From SOIA01 sp964348015 (GTDB lineage: Bacteria > Acidobacteriota > Aminicenantia > Aminicenantales > Aminicenantaceae): a DNA stretch of 64,000 bases. The notes beneath the pieces were generated by a model. It was not told the origin of the DNA and searched no databases. It worked only from the letters and a program-made list of their open reading frames with translations. Within the stretch, counting starts at the first letter, position 1. Each line of letters opens with the position of its first letter. Shown here one piece after another: positions 27,642 through 35,647 of this stretch. Made by a program: the position numbers and the translations under genes. The DNA lies in assembly GCA_964348015.1 (NCBI GenBank), contig CAYGBC010000015.1, positions 4,774 through 68,773 on the forward strand, written 5' to 3'.

Positions 27642-28622
27642 ATGAAAATAGCGGTCACCGGCGCCAGCGGTCACATCGGGGTTAACCTCTGCAGGGAGTT
27701 GATTGAAAAAGGGCACGCAGTCAGGGCGCTTGTGCATAAAAACGATCATGGGATCAGAGAGATTCCGGTGGAATATATCCAGGGAGACTTGATGGATCCC
27801 TCTTCGCTTTCGCGCCTTGTCGATGGGGTGCACATTGTTTTTCATCTCGCCGCCGTCATATCTATCCAGGTGAAAAAAAAGGAGGAATTATTCGCGAAAA
27901 ACGTTGGAGGGACGGAAAACATCCTCCGGGCTTGCCGAAGAGCGGGAGTAGAGAGATTTATCCACTTCAGCTCCATTCATGCCCTTGTCCACAAACCGTT
28001 TGATCTCATCCTGGACGAAAGCCGGCCGCTTGCTTTAAACGACAGAGTCGAGTACAGCCGGTCCAAGGCTCTTGCCGAACAAAGAGTACAGGAAGCTGTG
28101 AAGGACGGTCTGGATGCCGTGATACTCAATCCCACGGCCGTGATCGGACCTTTTGATTATGTCCCTTCCCTGCTGGGTCGCGCTTTGGTCCTGATACACC
28201 AGGGAAAGATACCGGCGTTGATTCATGGAGGATACGATTGGGTGGATGCCCGGGATGTCGCCAAAGCCGCGGTCGTAGCTATCGAGAAAGGAAAAACAGG
28301 AGAGCGTTATATCCTGTCCGGTCATTGGAGAACCTTATGTGAACTGGCTGAGGAGGTGTACCAGATCAGCAGAGTAAGATTCAAAAAGTTTACCTGCTCC
28401 TCTGGATTGGCCAGGATCGGGCTGCCTTTCCTGAAGCTTTACTGTCGGCTGAACAGCACTCAGCCTCTTTATACCAAAGATTCGCTGAAGATCCTTCAGA
28501 CAGGACACAGTCGTATTTCCTCTGAAAAGGCCAAGAAATCGCTCGGATTCATTCCGAGGCCGATCGAGGAAACACTCAGGGATACGTATGACTGGTACAG
28601 GGCAAACGGTCTCATGGATTAA
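27642..28622 (+). CDS. Extended SDR: NAD(P)-dependent epimerase/dehydrogenase
   Basis: This 326-residue Rossmann-fold enzyme has the nucleotide-binding TGASGHIG at residues 6-13, an acidic GDLMDP, the FHLAA motif and the catalytic Y-x3-K in EYSRSKALAE near 137. PTAVIGP and a substrate-binding C-terminal domain follow. The closest family resemblance is to dihydroflavonol-reductase/3-beta-hydroxysteroid-dehydrogenase-like proteins. It is followed after 16 bases by a steroid-5-alpha-reductase homologue, which suggests the two act on the same ketone or alcohol substrate. The actual substrate is unknown. No clear ribosome site precedes the ATG. Confidence 0.85.
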   Translation: MKIAVTGASGHIGVNLCRELIEKGHAVRALVHKNDHGIREIPVEYIQGDLMDPSSLSRLVDGVHIVFHLAAVISIQVKKKEELFAKNVGGTENILRACRRAGVERFIHFSSIHALVHKPFDLILDESRPLALNDRVEYSRSKALAEQRVQEAVKDGLDAVILNPTAVIGPFDYVPSLLGRALVLIHQGKIPALIHGGYDWVDARDVAKAAVVAIEKGKTGERYILSGHWRTLCELAEEVYQISRVRFKKFTCSSGLARIGLPFLKLYCRLNSTQPLYTKDSLKILQTGHSRISSEKAKKSLGFIPRPIEETLRDTYDWYRANGLMD

Positions 28623-28638
28623 GGTGGATTGAAAAGGA

Positions 28639-29397
28639 ATGAATGAACAAACCTTTACCGTGCTGGTGTACACATGGATAGCGGTCGGCCTTCTGCTTTT
28701 TCCTTTGCTGTTGAGAATTCCCGCCCCTTACGGCCGATATTCCAGGCCGGGATGGGGCGTCCGGATTTCCGACCGTCTGGGCTGGTTCCTGATGGAACTG
28801 CCGGCACTTGTTGTGTTCGGCTATTTTTTCCTGGCGGGACCGGTGAAGCAGAGTGGAGTGACCTGGTTTTTCTTCGGATTGTGGGGGCTGCATTACGCGA
28901 ACCGGACTCTGGTCTTTCCTTTCCGGATCAATGCGAGGGAAAAGAAGATGCCCGTTTTGGTGGCGTTGATGGCTTTTGGCTTCAATCTGGTGAACGGATT
29001 CTTCAACGGGTATTATTTAGGGTTTCTGGCCCCGCATTATCCCCTGGATTGGTGCCTGGATCCCCGTTTTATATTCGGAGCGATCCTGTTCTTTCTTGGC
29101 GCAGGGACGAATGTGTGGGCGGACAACATTCTCATCCGCCTGAGAAAATGCGGACAGGGACAGTATTCGATCCCCCGCGGCGGGATGTTCCGACATGTCT
29201 CCTGTCCGAATTATTCAGGAGAGCTGATGGAGTGGGGCGGATACGCTCTGATGGTCTGGTCTCTGCCGGCCCTCTCTTTTTTCGTCTGGACGCTGGTCAA
29301 CCTCATCCCCCGAGCCCTGGACCACCACCGGTGGTATAAAAAACAGTTTGAAGATTATCCGTCCGACAGGAGAGCCTTGATCCCTTTTCTGATTTAG
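28639..29397 (+). CDS. Steroid 5-alpha-reductase family membrane enzyme
   Basis: This 252-residue protein has about six membrane helices and matches the SRD5A (3-oxo-5-alpha-steroid 4-dehydrogenase) family along its whole length. E53 in MELPA and Y86 in LHYANRT fall where the catalytic Glu and Tyr of human SRD5A2 (E57, Y91) lie. FRHVSCPNYSGELMEWGGYA and DHHRWYKKQFEDYP match the NADPH-binding C-terminal part. The family reduces the double bond of an enone with NADPH. AAAGGA precedes the ATG and the SDR is 16 bases upstream. The natural substrate in a bacterium without known sterols is open: a steroid-like molecule, polyprenoid or other enone. Confidence 0.87.
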   Translation: MNEQTFTVLVYTWIAVGLLLFPLLLRIPAPYGRYSRPGWGVRISDRLGWFLMELPALVVFGYFFLAGPVKQSGVTWFFFGLWGLHYANRTLVFPFRINAREKKMPVLVALMAFGFNLVNGFFNGYYLGFLAPHYPLDWCLDPRFIFGAILFFLGAGTNVWADNILIRLRKCGQGQYSIPRGGMFRHVSCPNYSGELMEWGGYALMVWSLPALSFFVWTLVNLIPRALDHHRWYKKQFEDYPSDRRALIPFLI

Positions 29398-29500
29398 ACT
29401 CAGGAGGATGTTCCCCAAGGTGATCCCGTATTCATCAGAAATTCAGAAGAGTGTTCATCTTATTCGACCTAACGATTTTTCTGGAATCGCTTGATTATTA

Positions 29501-29529
29501 TTGACAGGTTGAGGAATTATTAGTATTTT
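29501..29529 (+). promoter_or_regulatory. Promoter upstream of the rhomboid gene
   Basis: A perfect TTGACA at 29501-29506 with a 17-base spacer and TATTTT at 29524-29529 lies about 42 bases before the ATG at 29571. The spacing is ideal; the -10 matches four of six consensus bases. Confidence 0.5.
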
Positions 29530-29570
29530 GCTATGAATATGTTTTAAGGCTTTAGGATGAAGAGATAGAA

Positions 29571-31556
29571 ATGCTTATTCCGATCGGTCATGAGAGTTCC
29601 ACGGTCAGGAGGCTGCCGTGGGTAACGTTCGCCATCATGGCCATCTGTCTGGTCGTTCATATACTGGTCACTCTCGATATAGATAAAAGAGAGAAGGATT
29701 TAGAGAACGCAGCGCAGGAATTCCTTGGTTACTACGTCGAACATCCCTACTTAGAGCTTGACTCAGAGACTTTAAACCTGATTTTTGGCGAAAGGCTTGC
29801 TGAGCAGGTCCAGGAACAGCTGGATATCATCCGAGAGGAAGCATCACGCGAAATCCATCTTTTTCGGGAGACACAGCAGGAGGAACTGAATCAGCTTGCG
29901 GAAAATCTAAAGAACATCATCAATAATATTCCGTACAGAAAATACGGGTTCATTCCGGCCAAACAAACATTTCTCGGCATTCTCACTTATATGTTCATTC
30001 ACGGCGGTTGGTTCCACCTGCTCGGAAACCTGCTTTTCCTCTATTTGACCGGCCCTTTCATCGAGGATGTCTGGGGACGGCCGATTTACACGGCCTTTTA
30101 CCTGATCATGGGAATCGGGTCAGCTCTGATGTTCGCTCAGCACTATCCCAATTTTGCCGGACCGTTGATCGGCGCATCAGGTGCAATAGCGGGTGTCATG
30201 GGGGCCTTTCTGATCAGGTACTGGAAGACGAAAATCGAATTTTTCTACATTTTCCTTCCTTTCTTTTTCATTCGAGGGACTTTCAAAGCGCCGGCATGGC
30301 TGATGCTGCCCTTGTGGTTCGCGCTGGAATTCTTTAATGCCAGAGTCATGGACTCCATCAATCCCCAGGGCGGCGGCGGGGTGGCCCATTGGGCTCACGT
30401 CTGGGGATTTGTGTTCGGTGTTGTCGCGGCTATAGGAGTGAAGTATTTCCGAATAGAAGAGAAGTATGTTCAGCCTAAAATTGAAGCGCAAACAAGCTAT
30501 GAAGACGAAGGATTCGTGGCGCTCGAAGAAGCCGAGCAGATGAAGGACGGGGGAAAGAGCGACGCCGCCTATGCCCGTCTCGTTGAGGCTGCACGCAGAA
30601 ACCCGAGGCATAAGGAGTTGATCGAGGGCCTCTGGGAACTCGGGGCTGAGATGGGAAAGGAAAATGAATCAGCAAGGTTTCTGATCGCTTTGATCGAGAG
30701 CGAGGTGAGGCGGAACCAGATGGAGATGGCTGCGGTTCATTTCTGGAAACTGAGAGAGAGAATTCCCCGGGCCACCATCAGCCCGACGTATAAGGTCATG
30801 CTGATCAAGCATCAGAAAGACCGTAACGAAGTTGAGGATGCGAGGACACTGGCCAGTGAACTTCTTGACGAAGTCAGTGCGGATTCTCCTCCTGTGCTGC
30901 TGATAAATTTTGCAAACGTTGCGTTGGAGTTGAGCCCCGCGATAGCGGAAAGAGTGATCGCGTTCTGCCTCCAGCATCCCGAGATCCAGGAGCGGCAAAA
31001 GGAGGCATTGAAGGCGAAGCTTGGTGGAACTCAGAAGATGGCGCCTGCTGTGGCTCCATCCGGCACCGGAGAACCTGAAGCCGCAAATGACAAAAGACAG
31101 CCTGCGGCTGAACCTGAGGAATCCGGAAAGATTCCCACTGCAGTCCGGTCCATCAAAGCCACGCAAGCCACTCCGGTGAGAATAAACGAGGAGAAACTCG
31201 CTCTGCGCATGGAAGAAGTCGGAGAGAGAGTGCTGACGCTGGATAGGATCCGGGCCATCGCGGCAGCCGAGATCACATCCCTTGATGACTTGCCTTATCT
31301 AATTATCGACCTTTTCCTGGATGATCCAAAGTCAGGGACCGCCAGCGTGCGTTCGATCAGGTTGTTCAGTTCAAACTTCGAACCGAGAGAATTCTTTCCA
31401 GATATAGAGGATTCCCGGGAAGCATTGAAGGCCTTTATTGCGAAAGTCCTCGAATCAAGCGGCGCCGCGGCGTATCCTGATAAAGAGTCCGTTCTTCTCA
31501 GCCCTCCCAGGAGCTTTCATTCAATAGAGGAATATGAAGCATTGATACTGTCCTGA
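29571..31556 (+). CDS. Rhomboid-family intramembrane serine protease with long C-terminal extension
   Basis: This 661-residue protein has a first membrane helix (about 17-35), a soluble coiled-coil-like insert (about 40-130), and then the rhomboid core. HGGWFHLLGNLLFLYLTGP leads to the catalytic Ser about S203 in GASGAIAGVMGAF, and the catalytic His is about H276 in AHWAHVWGFVFG. The remaining ~370 residues are cytoplasmic or periplasmic. They include a helical TPR-like part (about 315-480) and a Pro/Ala linker. A C-terminal domain from about 540 (TLDRIRAIAAAEI) resembles a substrate-recognition module. Typical bacterial rhomboids are near 200-300 residues, so the extension is unusual. Substrates are unknown. 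Confidence 0.85.
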   Translation: MLIPIGHESSTVRRLPWVTFAIMAICLVVHILVTLDIDKREKDLENAAQEFLGYYVEHPYLELDSETLNLIFGERLAEQVQEQLDIIREEASREIHLFRETQQEELNQLAENLKNIINNIPYRKYGFIPAKQTFLGILTYMFIHGGWFHLLGNLLFLYLTGPFIEDVWGRPIYTAFYLIMGIGSALMFAQHYPNFAGPLIGASGAIAGVMGAFLIRYWKTKIEFFYIFLPFFFIRGTFKAPAWLMLPLWFALEFFNARVMDSINPQGGGGVAHWAHVWGFVFGVVAAIGVKYFRIEEKYVQPKIEAQTSYEDEGFVALEEAEQMKDGGKSDAAYARLVEAARRNPRHKELIEGLWELGAEMGKENESARFLIALIESEVRRNQMEMAAVHFWKLRERIPRATISPTYKVMLIKHQKDRNEVEDARTLASELLDEVSADSPPVLLINFANVALELSPAIAERVIAFCLQHPEIQERQKEALKAKLGGTQKMAPAVAPSGTGEPEAANDKRQPAAEPEESGKIPTAVRSIKATQATPVRINEEKLALRMEEVGERVLTLDRIRAIAAAEITSLDDLPYLIIDLFLDDPKSGTASVRSIRLFSSNFEPREFFPDIEDSREALKAFIAKVLESSGAAAYPDKESVLLSPPRSFHSIEEYEALILS

Positions 31557-31591
31557 AAGCGCAGATCGTTTTCTGCGTAAAGGAGCGATAG

Positions 31592-32842
31592 ATGGAAGTC
31601 GTTGTTGAAAATCCCGATCGTATCAAAGGCGCAGAGATTATTGTGGGCATACCGTCTTACAACGAAGCCGACTCTATTGCCTATCCCACGCAAATGGCCA
31701 GTCAAGGCTTGATCAAGTATTTCCCCGATAAGGAATCGATCATTATCAACGTCGACAATCGATCCCAGGATGGAACAAAGGATGCGTTTCTCAGTACGCC
31801 CACAGAAGTTCCTAAGATTTATATCTCCACTCCCGAAGGAGTCAAAGGAAAAGGGGCCAATCTCAGGAATCTGTTCGAGGCTGCTGTGGAGCTTCGTGCG
31901 CGCGCGGTTGTGGTTGTGGATGCGGATTTAAAGAGTATTACCCCAGAGTGGATCCAATACCTCGCCGAACCTCTTTTTGCCGGCTTCCATTATGTGACCC
32001 CAATTTACGTGCGTCACAAATACGACGGGTCGATCACGAATCATATCGCCTATCCACTGCTCAGGACTCTTTTCGGACTCAGAGTCAGGCAGCCGATTGG
32101 GGGAGATTTTGGATTTTCGAGGCGAATGGCCCAGGCGTTTTTGTCTGAAAAAATATGGAATAAAAGAATTGCCCAATACGGGATTGATATTTGGATGACG
32201 ACAGTCGCTATCGCCCGACGGTTCAATGTCTGTCAGACTTTTTTGGGAGCCCCCAAGTCTCACCGGGTCAAGGATCCGGCAAAGCATCTGGGTCCGATGT
32301 TTATTCAGGTCATCACGACCTTTTTTGACCTGATGATTGATTTTGAGTATTTCTGGAAAGACGCCAATCAGAGCAAGCCGAGCAGTATATTTGGGTTTGG
32401 CCTCGGGGTGAGAAAGAGTCCTCCGGCTGTTCGCGTGAACACCAATGCTCTGTATTCGAGTTTTATAAACGGTTTTGACACATACAGAAGCGTTTGGAAA
32501 CAGATTATTCCCAAACCTGAACTTGCAGAAATTCAGAAGACCAAAAAGATTCCAAAGAACCAATTTTATTATCCGAGTGACCTCTGGGCAAGAATTCTGT
32601 TCAATTATGCGATTGCCTATCGAAATTACGCCCTGCCGAAGGAGCAGCTCGTCGAATCAATGATCCCGTTTTATCATTCCCGCATACTGTCGTTCGTCAA
32701 TAAAACAGCCAAAAAGGATACGAAGGAATGCGAGGAATATTTTGAGAGCATTATGAGAGTGTTCGAGGCTGAAAAATCCTATTTGATTCAACGTTGGGAC
32801 GAGGATCAAAAAAAATTAGGCTTTAAATTATTCGATTTCTAA
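31592..32842 (+). CDS. GT78-like glycosyltransferase (mannosylglycerate synthase-related), copy 2
   Basis: This 416-residue paralogue of the gene at 1845-3089 shares the same motif series. These are IVGIPSYNEADSI at the nucleotide site, VDADLKSITPEW with the metal-binding DAD, YDGSITNHIAYPL, RQPIGGDFGFSRRM, YGIDIWMTTVAIA and KSHRVKDPAKHLGPMF. AAAGGAG lies eight bases before the ATG. It follows the rhomboid gene by 35 bases and could be co-transcribed. By analogy with GT78 it would use an NDP-hexose and a small hydroxy-acid acceptor. The adjacent gpgS/gpgP route elsewhere in the window may make a related solute. Donor and acceptor are inferred only at class level. Confidence 0.72.
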   Translation: MEVVVENPDRIKGAEIIVGIPSYNEADSIAYPTQMASQGLIKYFPDKESIIINVDNRSQDGTKDAFLSTPTEVPKIYISTPEGVKGKGANLRNLFEAAVELRARAVVVVDADLKSITPEWIQYLAEPLFAGFHYVTPIYVRHKYDGSITNHIAYPLLRTLFGLRVRQPIGGDFGFSRRMAQAFLSEKIWNKRIAQYGIDIWMTTVAIARRFNVCQTFLGAPKSHRVKDPAKHLGPMFIQVITTFFDLMIDFEYFWKDANQSKPSSIFGFGLGVRKSPPAVRVNTNALYSSFINGFDTYRSVWKQIIPKPELAEIQKTKKIPKNQFYYPSDLWARILFNYAIAYRNYALPKEQLVESMIPFYHSRILSFVNKTAKKDTKECEEYFESIMRVFEAEKSYLIQRWDEDQKKLGFKLFDF

Positions 32843-32958
32843 TCTTTTTTAATTCGGTTCATCCTCCCGCCTGTTGAAATTCGTGTTCGGATGAATCCAT
32901 TGAGCGGGCATGGCGAATTCTCAGAATCAAATCCTTTTCTTTATGAAGTGACCTTTTA

Positions 32959-32999
32959 GAATGATAAGGTGTCCCCTTGGGGAATGTCCCCTATCATTC
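32959..32999. terminator. Hairpin between the convergent GT78-like gene and ABC permease
   Basis: GAATGATA (32959-32966) and TATCATTC (32992-32999) form a perfect 8-bp outer stem. The inner part, AGGTGTCCCC-TTGGGGA, can form a second hairpin. The permease stop codon lies inside the right arm. Placed between convergent genes, it may act as a bidirectional terminator, although no long T-tract follows. Confidence 0.4.
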
Positions 33000-35396
33000 A
33001 TACCGGAGTGAGTCCACCGGATTGGCCGTGGCCGCACGTGTCGCCAAAAAGATCGTCGTGAACACAGCCACAATAAAGGATAATGCGCCGGCCAGAAGGA
33101 AATACTGCGGTCCCAGAGATATGCGATAATAGTAGTTATCGAGCAGCATCTTCATGGCAAAGTAAGCGAGCGGCCAGCTGATGATGTTGGCAATTCCCAC
33201 GAGCCAGATGAATTCCCTGATCAATGTATCTACGATTTGAGGAACACTGGCACCCAGGACCTTGCGGACGCCGATTTCCTTGGTTCTGCGGCTGACGGCA
33301 ATGGATGTCAGTCCGAAGATGCCCATGCAGGCGATGACGACGGCCAGCGCTGAGGAATACCCCACGATGGCGCTCCATCTTTTTTCTTCGTTGTACATGG
33401 CTTCTATCTCGTCGTCCAGGAAAGAATAGAGGAAGGGTTTATTCGGCTGGATTTCCTTCCAGGTTTTTTCCAGGAGCGATAGAGTCCCGGAGATGTTTTG
33501 CGGCGAGATCCGCACCAGCATTTGCCTGATTTCCCAGTTCGGCTTGTTATGAAGCAGGGCTGGGAGGATGCTGTTCCGGAAATCATCAAAGACATAATCT
33601 CTGACCACACCTATGATCGTTAATGGCGTAGAATATCCCAGGAGCGGTTTGCCAATTGGATCTTCAATCCCCAGTTCTTGAAGCAGCTTCTCGTTGACGA
33701 CCACGCCCTCGGTATCCGTGGGGATTTCAGGAGAGAAGCTCCGTCCCTGAACCACTTCGATCCCCATTGTTTTAAAAAAGTCGTAGTCCACACGGTTTTG
33801 ATACACAAGGACCTCCCGCCCGTCTTTTTCGAAGGGATAAACGCCCACATTGCCGAGTCTGGTACTTGTCCCCGACATGGATATGATATCCGGCCGCTGG
33901 CTCAAGCGATTCCTGAAGAGCTTCATGAGAGTGTTACTCGCTTCGGCCTCCGGTTCCTGTGTCTGGATGACCACTACGCCTTCCTTATTGAAGCCGGGAT
34001 CAGCAGTGAGCATGAAATGGATCTGGCGCCCCATGATGATCGTGGCAATAACCAGAAAAATAGAGAGAGCGAATTGAACGACGACCAGAGCTCTGGTCAA
34101 AGGCTTTTTTCTGCCGATTCTCAATTTTCCCCTGAGGATTTCTACCGGACGGAACCTGGACATCACCAGAGCGGGATAGCTGCCTGAAACGATGCCCACC
34201 AGGATAAGCAGACCCAGCAGGATTAAAAAATTTGCGGGCTGGAAGATTTCTCTCAAGCTCAAGCTTCGGCCGGAGAGGCGGTTGAATGTCGGAATCAGTA
34301 TTTCCGCCAGGACGAGACCCGCTATCATCGCAATCCCGGTGATAACTAAAAATTCCCCCCAGAACTGGTGGATGAGCTGGCGTTTCTCAGCACCCAGGAC
34401 TTTACGCATGCCGACTTCTAAAGACCGCGTGGAAGCCCGTCCGATGGAGAGGTTCGTGAAATTGATACAGGCGATGAACAGCACAATAAAGGCAATACCG
34501 CTGAGGATGAATATAGTGCTTAAATCGAGATATCCTTTGACATGAGGATCAAGGTGAACACGCGCTAGAGGCTGGAGACCGAATGAGATGGGCATGCCTT
34601 CTCCCTTCCACCGCCCCCGATTTCGCCATTCCGCGATTTCCGGCGCGTAATACAGACGGGTAAAATTCGGAAATTTATCCAGCACGCGGCTCACAGAATT
34701 CCTGTTATTCAGAAGAACAAATGTGTGCCATCCAAATCCTCCCCAGTTATCCTCCCATCTTCTGTTCAACTGAAGTCGATTCCCGCTCTCTATGTCGATC
34801 AGGATGTCGAATGTGATAGAGGAGTTCGAAGGGGGCTGGGCCGAGACTCCGGTCACCACGAAGTCACTCTGTTCTTGCCCGCTGATCAGAGTTAAGGTTT
34901 TTCCGATGGGGTTGACATCACCGAAATATTTCTGTGCATGATTTTCTGTGAGGACCATGGAATTGCCCTGCGAAAACACAGAGCTGGGGTTGCCAGTGAT
35001 TAAAGGAAAGGAAAATGCCTGGAAGAAAGACTTGTCCACCTGCGTGACTTTTTCACTGAAAAGCTTTCCTTCTGTTCGGACAGTTAAATAATTGTTGTCC
35101 ACCCGAATGGAGTGAGTGACTTCCGGAAAATACTCTTCCATCACAGGCCCCATGGGCATGGTCACCCCTCTAAATGCATGGTCGATGCTTCCGTCTTCCT
35201 TGTGGAAGATGGCGTACACCCGGTACAATCTCTCTGTGTTTTCGTGAAACCGGTCGTAGGACAGTTCATTCCGCACAAAAAGGAAAATCAGGATAGCTCC
35301 GGTCAAGCCAACCGCCAGGCCCAGAACATTGATGGCTGAAAAGATTTTTTGCTTCGTCAGGTTGCGTATAGCAATTTTGAGATAGTTCTTAAACAT
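32994..35396 (-). CDS. MacB-type ABC transporter permease (two FtsX domains)
   Basis: This 800-residue membrane protein has an N-terminal helix, a periplasmic MacB core domain (about 50-240) and an FtsX domain with three helices (about 285-410). A second helix, periplasmic domain and FtsX domain (about 430-800) follow, ending ATRAATANPVDSLRYE. Repeated ...GVRKVLGA... and ...GMRKVLGAEKRQ motifs mark the two halves. GGAGG precedes the ATG. No ATP-binding subunit is encoded next to it, which is common for this large-permease class. The role (export of a peptide, lipid or drug, or envelope mechanotransmission) is undetermined. Confidence 0.9.
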   Translation of the reverse strand: MFKNYLKIAIRNLTKQKIFSAINVLGLAVGLTGAILIFLFVRNELSYDRFHENTERLYRVYAIFHKEDGSIDHAFRGVTMPMGPVMEEYFPEVTHSIRVDNNYLTVRTEGKLFSEKVTQVDKSFFQAFSFPLITGNPSSVFSQGNSMVLTENHAQKYFGDVNPIGKTLTLISGQEQSDFVVTGVSAQPPSNSSITFDILIDIESGNRLQLNRRWEDNWGGFGWHTFVLLNNRNSVSRVLDKFPNFTRLYYAPEIAEWRNRGRWKGEGMPISFGLQPLARVHLDPHVKGYLDLSTIFILSGIAFIVLFIACINFTNLSIGRASTRSLEVGMRKVLGAEKRQLIHQFWGEFLVITGIAMIAGLVLAEILIPTFNRLSGRSLSLREIFQPANFLILLGLLILVGIVSGSYPALVMSRFRPVEILRGKLRIGRKKPLTRALVVVQFALSIFLVIATIIMGRQIHFMLTADPGFNKEGVVVIQTQEPEAEASNTLMKLFRNRLSQRPDIISMSGTSTRLGNVGVYPFEKDGREVLVYQNRVDYDFFKTMGIEVVQGRSFSPEIPTDTEGVVVNEKLLQELGIEDPIGKPLLGYSTPLTIIGVVRDYVFDDFRNSILPALLHNKPNWEIRQMLVRISPQNISGTLSLLEKTWKEIQPNKPFLYSFLDDEIEAMYNEEKRWSAIVGYSSALAVVIACMGIFGLTSIAVSRRTKEIGVRKVLGASVPQIVDTLIREFIWLVGIANIISWPLAYFAMKMLLDNYYYRISLGPQYFLLAGALSFIVAVFTTIFLATRAATANPVDSLRYE

Positions 35397-35515
35397 CGCT
35401 TCAACCTCCAGGAATCGTTTATTTGCAAGAAATGTACCACTTCTCGCTAACAGGGTCAGACGCGCGAATTCTTCGGAACTCAGCGTGAAGAAGTGTCCGT
35501 TTCCGCGACAAGCGG

Positions 35516-35531
35516 TGTACAGTTACGTACA
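35516..35531. promoter_or_regulatory. Palindromic operator-like site between permease and asnB-like gene
   Basis: TGTAC and GTACA flank a 6-base centre, giving a 16-bp symmetric site in the divergent region between the ABC permease (minus, starts 35396) and the Asn-synthetase-like gene (plus, starts 35648). Its size and symmetry suit a dimeric repressor. No regulator gene lies beside it. Confidence 0.3.
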
Positions 35532-35647
35532 TGCGAGCTGCCTTTTTTGACAGATGAGTCTGAATATGATAAGGTACTAACTTAATTCTAATGAATTAAA
35601 TAACTTACATCATAACAGCAGCTTATGATTGAGAGGAGAATGAAATA

